Made by a program: the position numbers and the translations under genes | NCBI GenBank assembly: GCA_017562135.1 | Contig: QEYB01000412.1 | Location: 1 to 64,000, forward strand | DNA from: Dipylidium caninum | Taxonomy: Eukaryota > Platyhelminthes > Cestoda > Cyclophyllidea > Dipylidiidae | DNA: 64,000 bases | Reading direction: 5' to 3' | Shown here: positions 21,297-30,662 of the stretch, in pieces | Layout of the letters: every line of letters begins with the position of its first letter | Numbering within the stretch: the first letter of the stretch is position 1 | Notes under the pieces: model-generated | What the model was told of the DNA's origin: nothing | Database searches by the model: none | The model's input: the letters and a program-made list of their open reading frames with translations, nothing else

Positions 21297-21596
21297 ATGG
21301 TGGAGTGGCCAGCGTGGATGCGGAGCATTGCGTTAGGCTGCAGCCTCGTGGTGACATTCATTTCCATGTTCATCATGACAAAGGGGTTACTGAGTATTCA
21401 GAGTTGCTCCAATCTAGGGGAGATACAAACACCCGCCTTGGGTGATTCTGAGTTCTCGAGACGAGAGCAACAAGGGCGAGACGACGCTCTTACTTGGCTT
21501 GTTGGCTTAGTGGGGCATTGGAATCTCATTGCCGACCTACGAGACATGGGTAAGATCACCTTGCCAAATTCCCTTCACGCATATGCGTCTATTTGA
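21297..21596 (+). CDS. H ORF with a membrane-type segment, 99 aa
   Basis: MVEWPAWMRSIALGCSLVVT continues into FISMFIMTKGLL, a hydrophobic run long enough for a signal anchor. In the copy at 54,008-54,268 the frame after this segment differs by indels (a TTTTTCAG sits there, a possible 3' splice site). On the other strand a frame with LVKINLEERPNCGLVYFSMQ is also protein-like. Strand is undecided. Confidence 0.22.
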   Translation: MVEWPAWMRSIALGCSLVVTFISMFIMTKGLLSIQSCSNLGEIQTPALGDSEFSRREQQGRDDALTWLVGLVGHWNLIADLRDMGKITLPNSLHAYASI

Positions 21597-22094
21597 CAGG
21601 ACATTGCAACCTGCGTTGGGTGTATGCACGATATTTCATTGACATTTTCAACATGATAATCGCCAGTCTGACAGTGGCCTGCGGGTGCAAGTTTGGGCAA
21701 CAGTGAGCGCTGCACGGGTCAAAGGCTAAAGTGCGATTTTGCCAATTGGCCCAACGATATTTAGTGATATCGCGCCCTTCCGTGTTCGTATACACTGAAA
21801 AAACCATCGGCAATCCAGGTCTTATCCAACCAGGCGGTGCAATTCAGATGAATAATGCGAATCAATCCTTCCTGACCCATTGAATGAACTCGAGATTTGC
21901 AATAATAATCCCCGAGCCGTATTTATAATCGCATCGAACGACAGCTTTAAACAGTGGGCTGGAGAGAGTGAGCACGAATTATGTGACAGTGCGTCTATTT
22001 GATTACCCTTAGGATAAGGGAAGAGGATCCTGCCGCGTAGTGGCTCAAGGGAGCGAGTAACGCAGGGGACGCTGTCGTTTGGATCAGTGACCAA
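21589..22094 (-). pseudogene. Inverted M copy with 111-nt deletion
   Basis: The - strand reads ADGFFSVYTNTEGRDITKYR-like sequence (FSVYTNTEGRDITKYRW), matching the 144-aa ORF at 54,398-54,832. A single TGAGCAC at 21,969-21,975 marks the place where 111 nt have been lost between two TGAGCAC repeats present at 54.79 and 54.90 kb. The deletion removes the KATNEFEM part of the frame. Confidence 0.45.
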
Positions 22095-22262
22095 TCGTGT
22101 CTACTCACTGCGTTATGACTACGGTACCACATGACATCGCAAACACTGTAAGTGGTAAATCAAATTCCGTTGATAGACACGATGTGGGCTGACGCGTGCG
22201 CAGTCGGAGGGGTGGGGGACGCTGTCGTTTGGATCAGTGACCAATCGTGTCTACTCACTGCG
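22065..22262 (+). repeat. 48-bp local duplication
   Basis: The 48 bases at 22,065-22,112 (GGGGACGCTGTCGTTTGGAT at the start) recur at 22,215-22,262. In the second long unit the later position instead holds about 209 nt of other sequence (55,152-55,360). The duplication therefore replaced that segment, or arose with its loss. Confidence 0.85.
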
Positions 22263-22345
22263 GATTTGGAAAGAGGGTGTGGACAGAAGGCAAGCCACGT
22301 TGGTAGAGTAGGCGGTCATGGGACAGGGCGTTCTGTGCGCTCTCC

Positions 22346-22783
22346 GTGGACAGAACATTTGGTCTCTTAGTCGCCGATTTCTGGAACATCAGGTTACCGG
22401 CTTGCCGCTACCAGCGACAATTTACTTTTCATGTCTCATACCTCCGATCATCATTTCCTATCCACTCGTCTCTTCTTCTTCACTCTGTTCTCACTCAGAC
22501 CGTAATAAAGACTCGCACCGCCTTAGAGGAAGGCAACCAACTCGCGGCTACCGACACCAACATTTTGGGTGAATTTGCATCAACATCGCCATCTCCACGC
22601 CAGTTATGTCGGCGTCACCTCGTTTCTGCCTCATCTGCCTCCCTCGCTCAGCTAACTAATGCGATCAGCTTCTACATACCGGCTTCTTTTGCTGTGGAAC
22701 TGCTACTCGTAGGAGCTGATGGGGTTCGTCGACACACTCTGCTTCTAATCAGACGCTGCCATCGCGGCCGACCTTTGGCGTGA
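22346..22783 (+). CDS. H plus-strand ORF, 145 aa, copy 1
   Basis: Reads MDRTFGLLVADFW, later TALEEGNQLAATDTNIL and LAQLTNAISFYIPASFAVEL. Relative to 55,425-55,922 it lacks about 80 nt near 22,730, so its C-terminus differs. Most base changes between the two copies in the conserved 75 codons alter the amino acid, which argues against this frame being under strong constraint. It may be an antisense shadow of the - strand H gene. Confidence 0.2.
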   Translation: MDRTFGLLVADFWNIRLPACRYQRQFTFHVSYLRSSFPIHSSLLLHSVLTQTVIKTRTALEEGNQLAATDTNILGEFASTSPSPRQLCRRHLVSASSASLAQLTNAISFYIPASFAVELLLVGADGVRRHTLLLIRRCHRGRPLA

Positions 22784-23068
22784 ATGTTGACGGATGGCAA
22801 AATCAGATCTTCTGGGATGAAACTCGAGTCGCGTATGCCTACTACTGCTGCTAACATGCTTGTATTTCCATTTACTGACGCATTCAGTACTCACCTCCAA
22901 AACTTCCGCGTCGTCAAATGACACACGGAAGTGGAAGAGAGTGGCGGTTGGTTGAGAGGTTAGCACGGTAGGCGGCGATTTGAGGCCGCGTCGGTGCACG
23001 GAGGAGCAAGAGGCTGAACACACACCAAGAAAGAAGGCAGAGGAGACCAAATGTTGGCTGGATTCCAC
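22745..23068 (-). CDS. H minus-strand exon with consensus donor, copy 1
   Basis: The - strand frame reads HRRGLKSPPTVLTSQPTATL, then HFRVSFDDAEVLE, and ends at GAG followed by GTGAGTACTG, a textbook 5' splice site at about 22,897. The same exon and donor occur at 56,070 and, inverted, at 9,236. It follows the promoter cassette at 23,538 on the same strand and is probably a middle exon of gene H. Confidence 0.4.
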   Translation of the reverse strand: MESSQHLVSSAFFLGVCSASCSSVHRRGLKSPPTVLTSQPTATLFHFRVSFDDAEVLEVSTECVSKWKYKHVSSSSRHTRLEFHPRRSDFAIRQHSRQRSAAMAASD

Positions 23069-23142
23069 TCCAACGCGATGGAGTTGACACTCGTGTGATA
23101 TTCAAGGCTACGAGGTCTCCGATTCTCTCGAGAATGGCCAAA

Positions 23143-23465
23143 TTAGTCAAGAGTCACGAGTGAGGACGGACAGGACGCCGCTTCCACATTGGATCCTTTC
23201 GTGGCTGCACCAACCAAATGATCAGAGGTAAGGTTATTTATCGGACTGTGGACATTTCCAAAGAAGTCAATCACGAGAGGAAGGAGGAAGCTTCTTTTCC
23301 CTGGGACAATTCCCACGCTCACCGATTGGTCGCGGTGACGACGTTTACGACGGTGCAGTGCGGCCAACTTCGCGCGAAGACGCGTCGTTAGGCTTGCCGC
23401 CGAGTTGGTGAAGGACACAAGGACGTGTAGTCGCTGTGGGGCGAACAGGAGTCAATGGACTGCAT
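23143..23465 (-). CDS. H first exon(s) behind the promoter cassette, copy 1
   Basis: The ATG at 23,463-23,465 lies 80 nt after the TATA box. From it the frame reads MQSIDSCSPHSDYTSLC and stops after 25 codons. Another frame (23,143-23,418) reads LAALHRRKRRHRDQ, then SFLLPLVIDFFGNVHSPINN, for 91 codons and is kept in the second copy. The first frame stops here because a TCA codon found at 56.56 kb is TAA. Confidence 0.35.
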
Positions 23466-23537
23466 GGCTTCCTCTTCCACCGAGTGTCGCTTGCAGCGCC
23501 TCCTTGATGGGATTTGAGAAGAACGCCTCGACAACGC

Positions 23538-23545
23538 CTTAAATA
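23538..23545 (-). promoter_or_regulatory. TATA box of H cassette, copy 1
   Basis: TATTTAAG on the - strand, 80 nt before the H ATG at 23,465. The flanks GAGCGCC and GGCG are shared with the Q cassettes. Confidence 0.45.
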
Positions 23546-23754
23546 GGCGCTTGAGAGTGCGGAGAGCGCAGCTCACTAGTCAGCAGTGAGTGGATGTCAG
23601 TTGATGAGTTTTATTCACGGAGATGTCTCCTCGATTGAAAACCGCTCACTGCTCAGTACACGAGAGGCAATCAGCCTGGCTCACAAGCCATTTGCGCCCT
23701 CTACGTCTACTGACTCCTCAACTGACGCGAACTCCACTGCTCTTTCTGCTTGCA

Positions 23755-24318
23755 TTCCTTAACAATGCCATTCGAAAGTAATTATTCACTCTGTCGACTG
23801 CTTCGTCAACTGGTACGATCGCTACTGTGACTACTCCCTTGCAAAGTCCGAGGAACCTGGGTAGACGAGAGTAGCTCCTCCACTCTATGTTTCATTTGGC
23901 CATCCCCTGTCAAGCCTGATGCTCTCCTCTCCTTGGCCGACTACCCCACATTGAAGGGGTAGGAGGAAGAGTAAGATGAGGAGGAGGAGGTCGACGGCTC
24001 CGTTTGTCTCTCGTCTTGCCTGTCAAGACGGCTTGGCATTGTCGTGTTGAAAGCAGGGATGATGTTATGACTGCATGGGTCTCCTCAACCACTTATTGAA
24101 GTGTTTTGCTATTCTCTATGTTTTGTAATGCAGTGTAGAATGATAAAGTTCTTCTAATCTCACATGTGCCTATTATCTGCGAGTAGATATTTTGTATCTC
24201 TAACAAGTTCTACAACTGGTCGAGGCATCAGCAGCGCAATCTGCTCTTGTCCGAGCTCTGTCGCTGACATTCATATATTGAGCGAACACCTTCCCTCGAT
24301 TCGACCGGACTGAAGGCC
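23755..24318 (+). repeat. L block, copy 2
   Basis: Matches 56,940-57,499 and, with noise, 1-540. It contains a segment read as LSLVLPVKTAWHCRVES, related to the G exon LVLPIKTVQDEDVEG at 30.7 kb, so L is a truncated relative of the G and A 3' modules. Copies 2 and 3 diverge abruptly at 24,318 and 57,499. Confidence 0.85.
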
Positions 24319-25091
24319 TGCGCCAAAGTATGCACAAAGAGAAGCCGCTAGGATGAGCGGACATTCACTTGGGCTATTGAGGGTCAGTACCAAATTCCGA
24401 CGGAGATCCACAATTATTACTAGAATAGAGGCTCGTCTGCACCACTGACTTGAACAAAGGAAAGAGCAGAGACGCTACCATGCAGTTTCGACATCATCGT
24501 CTGCCTTCAAAGCCTTATTCGTCGGCAGTCTTGAGAGGCAAAGGGAGGGACACACGATGGCGTCAACCTGCTCCTCCTCCACCTCCAAGCTCTTCAGCAT
24601 GAGGTCATCTGCCGAGGGGAGAGTAGAAGCAAGAGAATGGGATCTTGCCTCAGCGTGCGTCCAGTATGCGAAAGCATGGTGGTCAGGTGACCGCCTCCCT
24701 CCACCCTGTTAAATAAGCTGTCTTAAAAGACAAAAGTTGACTCTGTTGATGCTCGCTCTTTGCAGTGGCCTTCGCTCCATCCAACCGATCAAGTCACTGA
24801 CACGGAGGAGACACTTGCAGCAATGACGGTAGGGGAATAAGACCACGCCGCCAAGGGAGTGGACGTCCTTACATGAGGCCATCTCACGGAGGTACCCCAA
24901 AAACGACAAATAACCCTGTGAACGAAGGCTAGAGGAAAGCAGCTACTGTCGTCTGCTGCCGACAAAATGCTAGAAAACCGCCTCAGGGCCAGCGATTGGC
25001 CCGTTTTCTTGCCGTGTAAAGTCTTCACTAATGGACACACTCGCCTGCATTAATAGGCGCGACACAATGCAGCAGCATCCATCCACTCAGA
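24319..25091. other. A upstream region, copy 3
   Basis: Shared with 540-1,440, 9,945-10,613 and 33,895-34,310. It holds no firm ORF. TGTTGATGCTCGCTCTTTGC near 24,740 and the GCAGCAGCATCCATCCACTC box just before the ATG are the best conserved parts and could contain the A promoter, but no TATA-like box stands out. Confidence 0.5.
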
Positions 25092-26340
25092 ATGCACGCC
25101 AACGCAACCGTCGAGCTCCACCTCCCTCGGCGCCTCCTCGTCTTCCTCGTCCTCGTCCTTCTTCTCCACCCCGTGGGTACTGTCTGCTCGCCCTTTTGGC
25201 AATCTTCACAAGCCCCGCCACCCACCACCCACCCCTCCGTCCAACGCACTTACCTTCCAGCGGGCAGCTCTCCGTTTCGCACCTACGACGACGAGGCCAT
25301 CACCGAGAACATCGCCCACCTCGTCCAAACTGGCTTTAAGGCGTTGTCCATCATTTGGCCTTACTTCAACGAAGTGTGGCGAGGCGACGATACCATCGTC
25401 TCGTGGACTTCCATTGTCATGAGGTGTCGCCGTCAGAAATGGAATTCCAATGCTCCGTCGAGGGATAAAAATTTGAAGCTTCACACGCAGTTACTCCGTT
25501 TCGGGTCCCCCTCAGTAGGTTACTCTACCCTCCCCACTTGCATGCCTCGCCCTGCTTCGCTTCGCATCGTGTCGCCTCTAACCAGAGCCTTCTTCTGCAT
25601 CCCCGCAAGAGTTAAGGGAAGGCACACGGAGAAGAACGCCTTCGTTATCGCCACTCTCGGCATCCTCGTCGGCGCGAAGGTGCAGCACAACGACGTCCTC
25701 CGCATCAACCGTGTGAAGCAGTTTCACGCCGAGGTGAAGTCCAAACACGTGACGATTCTTCGGGACAGCGATAATTTGTGTGCAGTGGTGGAGAGTGGCA
25801 TACGTGCCTACCTTCTCCGTTTCGCCTGTTATCACGACAAAAATATATACTTTTTTTGATGAAGGCCGTAGACAAACGCGTGTGGCGTGTGTAGCTCCTC
25901 CTTTCCTTGTTCTTCTACTGCCTCTCTTGTTCCTAACTAGCAAACGGTGGATGAGCGCAGTGGACAGACGTAGTGGCGAGGGTGGTGGAGTATGTGGGGT
26001 GGGGGGAGGCGAGGAGGCGAGGAGGGAAGGAGGGGAGAGGAGAGGAGAGTAGACTCGGCTTTGCATGAGGTGAGGCGGGAGTGTTGTGGAATGGGTGTTG
26101 AGGTTCCGTTCTGACGACAAATTATCACGGAGAGGCAAGTGGCCTGCAGGTTAATCCACGTGACCAAGGAGAAACAGGCAGGCAAAAGTCAGGCTGAGCT
26201 CGAGCGATGCCACGAAGGCACTTGGGGTGTTTACGAGGGCGCTGAAGTGGTTTCTTGAGACTTCTCGTTGTGCCTTCCATGTCATGGACGCATTTCGTGC
26301 CAGTTTGTCAGTCGATGTGGATGGACGATTCACCCAATGA
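25092..26340 (+). CDS. A3, secreted family A gene, unknown function
   Basis: The frame from 25,092 to 25,859 is open for 255 codons without splicing. It starts MHANATVELHLPRRLLVFLV, a signal peptide with a long Leu/Val core. The core exon follows a CTTCCAG at 25,254-25,260: FRTYDDEAITENIAHLVQTG, then IIWPYFNEVWRGDDTIVSW. A later part reads EKNAFVIATLGILVGAKVQ and NDVLRINRVKQFHAEVKSK, agreeing with B and E in frame. A pyrimidine tract ending TTCCTAACTAG at 25,940 looks like a branch point plus 3' splice site for a further exon, which includes ITERQVACRLIHVTKEK (about 26,127-26,178) and ends DVDGRFTQ-stop near 26,338. A3 and A1 lack the HFYS segment and its donor that A2, B and C have, so exon 1 may be shortened or the gene read without the first splice. 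Confidence 0.45.
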
Positions 26341-27494
26341 ACCAACGCCTGAAGTTATTCAATTGCCTCACTTGTGGAGGTAGACTTGCTTATCGCGCAT
26401 ATCAAAGTCCACCTCTTTCCCATATGAACTGCTTTGTCAGTGGGAAGGAGTCGTCAGCGCCACGAGATTCGTCGGCATGAAGTACGTGTTTGTGTGGAAA
26501 CACGCTGGCTCAGTCTTTCAAACACATGAGGCGATTTTATTGTGCATCCTTCAGCCCCGAAGTCACCTTCATTCTTGCAGCTCAAGAACCGGGAGTTGTG
26601 GTCATGAGCGGAAAATAGTCTTCGTTACTGGACACTCGCATGACACTAGGAAGAGGCACAACGTCTTGACGAGGTGAAAACAAGTAGAGTGTTAACATTA
26701 AAATGGGGCAAGTTTTGAAAGAAGAGTTGTGTTCAGCTGCGTGAACTGACCCCATTCTGCTGTCGAATCAAGTCCTTGCGTTACCCGATAAACATGGCCT
26801 CTCAACACAGAAGCTCCGAACGACGAGCCGAGTCCGCCCTACGTGCTGGAGCAAACAGGGGACGACAAGCGGGAGGAGCGGCGGGACAGCTGCGTTGCCT
26901 CACCGCTCTCTCTGGAGTCCGCGGCAGCAGTTGAAGGCAAAAGCGTCTTCTGACGCAGGCAGAAACCGTCGCAATTCGGTTGTGCACGCGGCCAAGAAGC
27001 AGAAAATGACCAACTGACAGTGTTGGGAGGTGTGGTGGGAGCGAACGGCGAGTGGCCTCGCTGATAGCCACCATCACGTGGACATGTGGGGCTGTCCCAG
27101 CAAACACGGTCTGACAGGCCGGGAGCTTTTGCCTCAACACACTTCCTCCTCGCAATTGAGCACATCCGCGGTAGGTGAGACAATGGCGGAAGAAGGGAGT
27201 GAGAGTTGAGCTGAAGCGGCGTGGAGACAGACGAGTGGGTGGTAGTGGCGCATTCGCAGTCGGACGAGTGGACTGTGGGGAAGTCCATGCTCACAACGCT
27301 CTCTCCACCTTGCCTCCTCCTCTCCCATTGGCCGACCACACCACACGTTGAGGGGCAAGGGGCGGAGGAGAAGGAGGTCGACGGCGCCGTCTGTTTCTCG
27401 TCTTGCCTGTCATGACTGCTTCGGCATGGAAGTGTTGAGGGCAGGCGAGGACGCAGCGACTGTATGACTCTCTTCAATTGCTGATTGATGCCTC
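26341..27494. other. A3-Y3 spacer
   Basis: About 650 nt (26,260-26,940) are absent from A2 and A5. The end (27,350-27,400) is related to the G exon LVLPIKTV, read here as LVLPVMTA with one base out of frame. A 212-codon - strand frame (26,839-27,477) exists, but it is Pro/Ser-rich and breaks in all other copies. I keep no gene here. Confidence 0.35.
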
Positions 27495-27863
27495 TTGTTA
27501 TTTCCTGTGTTCAGGACAGTGATGCAGAAGCTCTTGTCGAAAGTTGGCCTGCTGGCTAACAGTATAATTTCGTATGCTGACGAGACTGATTTGTTTGGGT
27601 GCTTTTGCTGTGATGCTGAATATTTTCTGTTCTTAGTGATGGCGCAGTTCACCCATTCACGCTTCCCACCCCAGCTATGCCGAGTTAATCGCTTCACACT
27701 CTGCGACCGCCTTCATCGTCACACCCTTCAAGCCGCCACTCTTCCAAACGAGACCTACCGCACATGTTGTCGAAACAACTCTCGTCTAAGCTCATCCCAC
27801 CCACCCCACCCACCCCGAGCCCACGAGAAGGCTGCACTTTACTGTCAGCCGTGTGGTGACTAA
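27495..27863 (+). CDS. Y3, exon-like ORF behind gene A
   Basis: After TTATTTCCTGTGTTCAG the frame reads VMQKLLSKVGLLANSIISYA, then DETDLFGCFCCDAEYFLF and VNRFTLCDRLHRHTLQAATL. It contains five or more Cys residues. It matches 11,994-12,332 and 44,650-45,000 and, distantly, G. It is probably a late exon of A or a small separate gene. The C-terminal part runs into the C-rich G-quadruplex motif and is doubtful. Confidence 0.3.
   Translation: MLFPVFRTVMQKLLSKVGLLANSIISYADETDLFGCFCCDAEYFLFLVMAQFTHSRFPPQLCRVNRFTLCDRLHRHTLQAATLPNETYRTCCRNNSRLSSSHPPHPPRAHEKAALYCQPCGD
27795..27818 (-). other. Potential G-quadruplex motif, copy 3
   Basis: Five runs of three or four C on the + strand (G on the - strand) separated by single A/T. 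Same location as the motif at 12,346. Confidence 0.45.
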
Positions 27864-28025
27864 AGCACACAACACGGCGCCCCTCTTCCTCAAACCACTT
27901 AATTCAGAAGGGCGACCCGCTACACACCCTGTCCTCAGAGTAGGCAGAACGAGAGGGTCTCCTGCTTCGCAAAGCCATCTTCATTCTACATGGCAGAGGA
28001 GTTCGATGGTAAGTACGTTCGAAGG

Positions 28026-28031
28026 TTTATT
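28026..28031 (-). terminator. Possible AATAAA signal for the C/E gene
   Basis: AATAAA on the - strand, inside the last open part of E (NQLFNKPSNV). It is present in every E copy, at 4,384, 12,575, 35,512 and 45,192 or within a few bases. If used, the C/E transcript would end here, convergent with A-Y. Confidence 0.3.
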
Positions 28032-28536
28032 GAACAGTTTGATTCGGAGAATTGCGGCACGCAGACCGAAGAGGAGGAGGCTGCGCAGTTTGATCTTCAT
28101 CATACATCACCAAACGGTGTTTGGCGGTCACTTCGCTGTGAATGAAGGTGACACGGGAGATGCCAATTACGCCGTTGTGCCTCAGTTGCACGTTGAGCAT
28201 GGTGTCGAGGTGGAAGATGGAGTAGGCCTTGGAGAGAACCACGGTTGTCCTAGTTGAGAGGGGAAACAGAGAGGAGAGCGTTGAGACACGCGATTGTGCG
28301 TTCAAAATGAGACGTGGAGTGGATGAGCTCCACGCGCCTACCCGATGCGTTAGTCGAAACGGAGATCGCGCCAGTTGACGGAGCAGTCGAATTGCAGGAG
28401 GCGGTTGACAGAGAGTGTACAATTGGCCCTCGACGAGACCGTAGCTGAGTCGTGTCCACGTTTCGTCTTGGTAACTCCTTCGAATTGTCATCGCCTTCGA
28501 ACTGCGCGCCAGCAAATATTCCACATTCTCATTCAT
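28032..28536 (-). CDS. E3, second-domain exons of the C/E gene
   Basis: The ORF at 28,027-28,536 is open for 169 codons. A pyrimidine-rich stretch ending TCTCAACTAG near 28,252 looks like a 3' splice site. The exon after it reads TTVVLSKAYSIFHLDTMLNV, then QLRHNGVIGISRVTFIHSEV and KHRLVMYDEDQ. This aligns with A and B (AKVQHNDVLRINRVKQFHAE), so E is a second copy of the same fold. Upstream, all three frames are open and I favour the one with NVDT.LSCGLVEGPIVHSLST-like sequence as read in E4. No known domain is recognised. Confidence 0.42.
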
Positions 28537-28831
28537 CGCATCATATCAAGACCGGGAATTGGGGCAAGCGCCTGCAACACAAATGCCTGATGAATTGGCC
28601 TTCCTGAATTCAGGCACCGGCACAATGCGTGACCTGTGGGCGAAATGGATGTTACCGGTGGGAAGAACGTCAACGCAAACGTAGGAATCTTAGAGGTGGG
28701 ATTTACAAGCGTTAACTCAAGCGATAGGAAAGACGATAAGGATGAGGAAGGACGGGCGGAGTAGATAGAGGTGAGAGGCATGCGAATTCCACATCATCTC
28801 TAGGAGATTGTTTTCTGATCAAGGCCACAAC

Positions 28832-30167
28832 TCATGCCTCTGACGTAATAACACTGAAGATGGCCTCGAGGCTGAGCATGGAGCAAATACAATCGCGTAA
28901 GGTGTTTGAAAGACTATTCTCAGCTGAACACCAACCTTGGGTGTCGTACCCCATCGGTTTCGCGACTCCTCCCGACTGACAGAACGGCTGAACTGGGTAA
29001 GACGAAGATATCGATGAGGCACTAGGCAAATCCTCCCACAAGCGAGGAAAATGGACGTCTCCACCCAGTGCTTCAGCAGGAATTTCTTCCATCCACTTCA
29101 ATTAACATATTAACGCGAAATGCACACATGACATGGAAGGAAACAGCGAGAAGTCTCAGGGCACGACTCCGACGTCCTCGACATGAGCCCAATTGTCCGC
29201 CACTCATGAAGAGGAGAAACTAATAGGAACATGAAGACGAGTGCGAGGACAAGGACAAGGGGCGTATACACCCTGCATGCACTTGTCAACGGCCGCCATC
29301 CGAAGCCACATAAATTCTTGATGTGGTAATAGGAGAAACGCAGAGACAGGCGTGTATGCCAATTTTTCCACCACTGCACGCAGTTAATCCACTGTGTCTG
29401 GAGAATCCTCAAGTGTTTGACCTTCACCGGTTGATTCGTAGCAACACCGTTGTACTGCAGCTTTGCATTGACGAGGATGTCTGGGGTTGGCGGTGACGAA
29501 GGCTTTCTTCTCCATGCGGCTTCGCTCAAGTCTCGAGGGAGTAAGAGAAGGCTCGAGATAGAGGCGAAGGGAAGTGACGCGAGGCACGAAAGTGGGCAGA
29601 ATGGAGTGATAGACGGGGGAGGACGCGACTCGTTGTAACTTCCTGTGAAGTTCAAAATACGCACCTCTACGAAACATTCGAGTTCCATTTTTGACTGCGA
29701 CACCCATGACAAACGGAAACACACGCGACGACTGTGTCGACACCCCACACCACGTCGTCCAGGCAGGGCCATTTGATGCACAACGTCTTATAGCCCGTGT
29801 AGACGAGGTGGGCGATGTTCTTGTTGATGGCCTCGACGGCGAAGGCGTGAGACGGACAGCAACCCGCTGGAAAGAATGAGAAGTAGACCGGAGGGGCTAT
29901 TGGCGGGTGGCGGGTGGCGTGTGGCGAGTGCCAGTCGCCATGCAATGCCGAACGTAGGAGGAATTGGTCCTCACTCATGGGACTGGGCCGTCGGAGCAGA
30001 AGTGCGCACTCTCATTTTCCTCTGCGAGCGAACAGATAGTAGGCCGAGGTGAAGAGGAGGAGGAGGAGGAGGTGGTCGAGGACGAGGACGAGGAGGCGGA
30101 CGAGGACGAGGAAGACGAGGAGGCGATGACGAAGGAGGAGAAGATGGACGCTTGCGTTGGCGTGCAT
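28832..30167 (-). CDS. C3, secreted family C gene, unknown function
   Basis: The start ATGCACGCCAACGCAAGC lies at 30,167. Exon 1: MHANASVHLLLLRHRLLVFL, Leu/Val-rich signal peptide, then an acidic AEENESAHFCSD and SPM. Its donor is ATGA-GTGAGG at 29,975. Exon 2 (29,866-29,665) follows TTCTTTCCAG and, in phase, reads CCPSHAFAVEAINKNIAHLV, YTGYKTLCIKWPCLDDVVWG and KMELECFVE, ending GAG-GTGCGT. Exon 3 (from about 29,515) reads EKKAFVTANPDILVNAKLQY. Exon 4 is related to D and B: LAYTPVSCVSPITTS. The exon after TTCCTATTAG (29,219) ends with CSFHVMCAFRVNMLIEVDG or continues in the frame WMEEIPAEALGGDVHFPRLW, which matches A (WMDDSPNEPTPEVIQLPHLW). C3 and E3 may be one gene. Confidence 0.48.
30030..30150 (-). 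repeat. Leu-coding CTC/CTCGTC repeat in exon 1 of C
   Basis: The signal peptide of C is encoded by imperfect repeats of CTC and CTCGTC (the + strand shows GAG and GACGAG). The same tract at 6,520-6,605 and 37,575-37,675 differs in length by one to several bases, which breaks the frame in C1 and C4. Confidence 0.7.
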
Positions 30168-30662
30168 CCCAAAATGATGGATGCTGCTGCATTCTGGTGC
30201 GGATATTTATGCACACGAGTGCGTCCATTAGTGAAGACTGCGCATGACAAGAAAAGGGCCCTGTCGCATGGTGAACAGAAAGTCAATGCACCCCAGTTAA
30301 TCGTGACCGGTCGCTAGTTCTGCCATTTGCAGACGACATTGGCAAACCGACGGGCATACAAGAAGTCAAGTTGCTGTTCTGTTAACCCGCATGGAGGCTG
30401 AATGTTGGCTCTCAGTTGCTTTCCAATGGCCCCTCTTCGCAGCTTTAATCTTCTTTTTTGGTAACCGCCGTTTGATGGCCTCATGCAAGGACGTCACTTT
30501 CCTGGAGGATCAACTGTTGTCTTTTGGGACAGCTCATTTACCACGGTGGAGGGAGGCGGTCGCCTGACCAGCATAGTTTCGTGTATCAGGAGCATGCTGA
30601 GGCGGAAGTCCCTTCTCCCTTGTTTCGAATCTTCTCTCGGCGGTTGACATCCACTGAAGTGG
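30168..30662. other. C-G divergent intergenic region
   Basis: Separates the - strand gene C from + strand ORFs of G and probably holds promoters for both. No TATA-like box clearly stands out. The frame LLFGNRRLMA with a following LEDQLLSFWDSSFTTVEG is readable at 37,947-38,177 but shifted here. Confidence 0.4.

Larger units (their letters stand above)
11265..24318 (+). repeat. Long duplication unit, copy 1
   Basis: Direct repeat of 43,835-57,499. Landmarks at 11,343 and 24,181 match 43,940 and 57,363, so the span is 12,838 nt here and 13,423 nt there. The difference is largely explained by discrete events: about 150 nt missing at 12.81 kb, 111 nt missing at 21.97 kb, about 80 nt missing at 22.73 kb, a replaced segment at 22.2 kb, and a 31-nt insertion at 44.76 kb in the other copy. 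Confidence 0.93.

Noticed and set aside
25838..25850. ATATATAC motifs as TATA boxes
   Set aside because: They lie within the conserved exon 4 region of A, B, C and D (read as KIYT or NIYT), at the same place relative to coding sequence, so they are more likely codons.
26839..27477. 212-codon - strand ORF
   Set aside because: Pro/Ser-rich, in GC-rich low-complexity sequence; it breaks in the copies at 3.4, 11.8 and 44.3 kb and has no start or splice context that is conserved.
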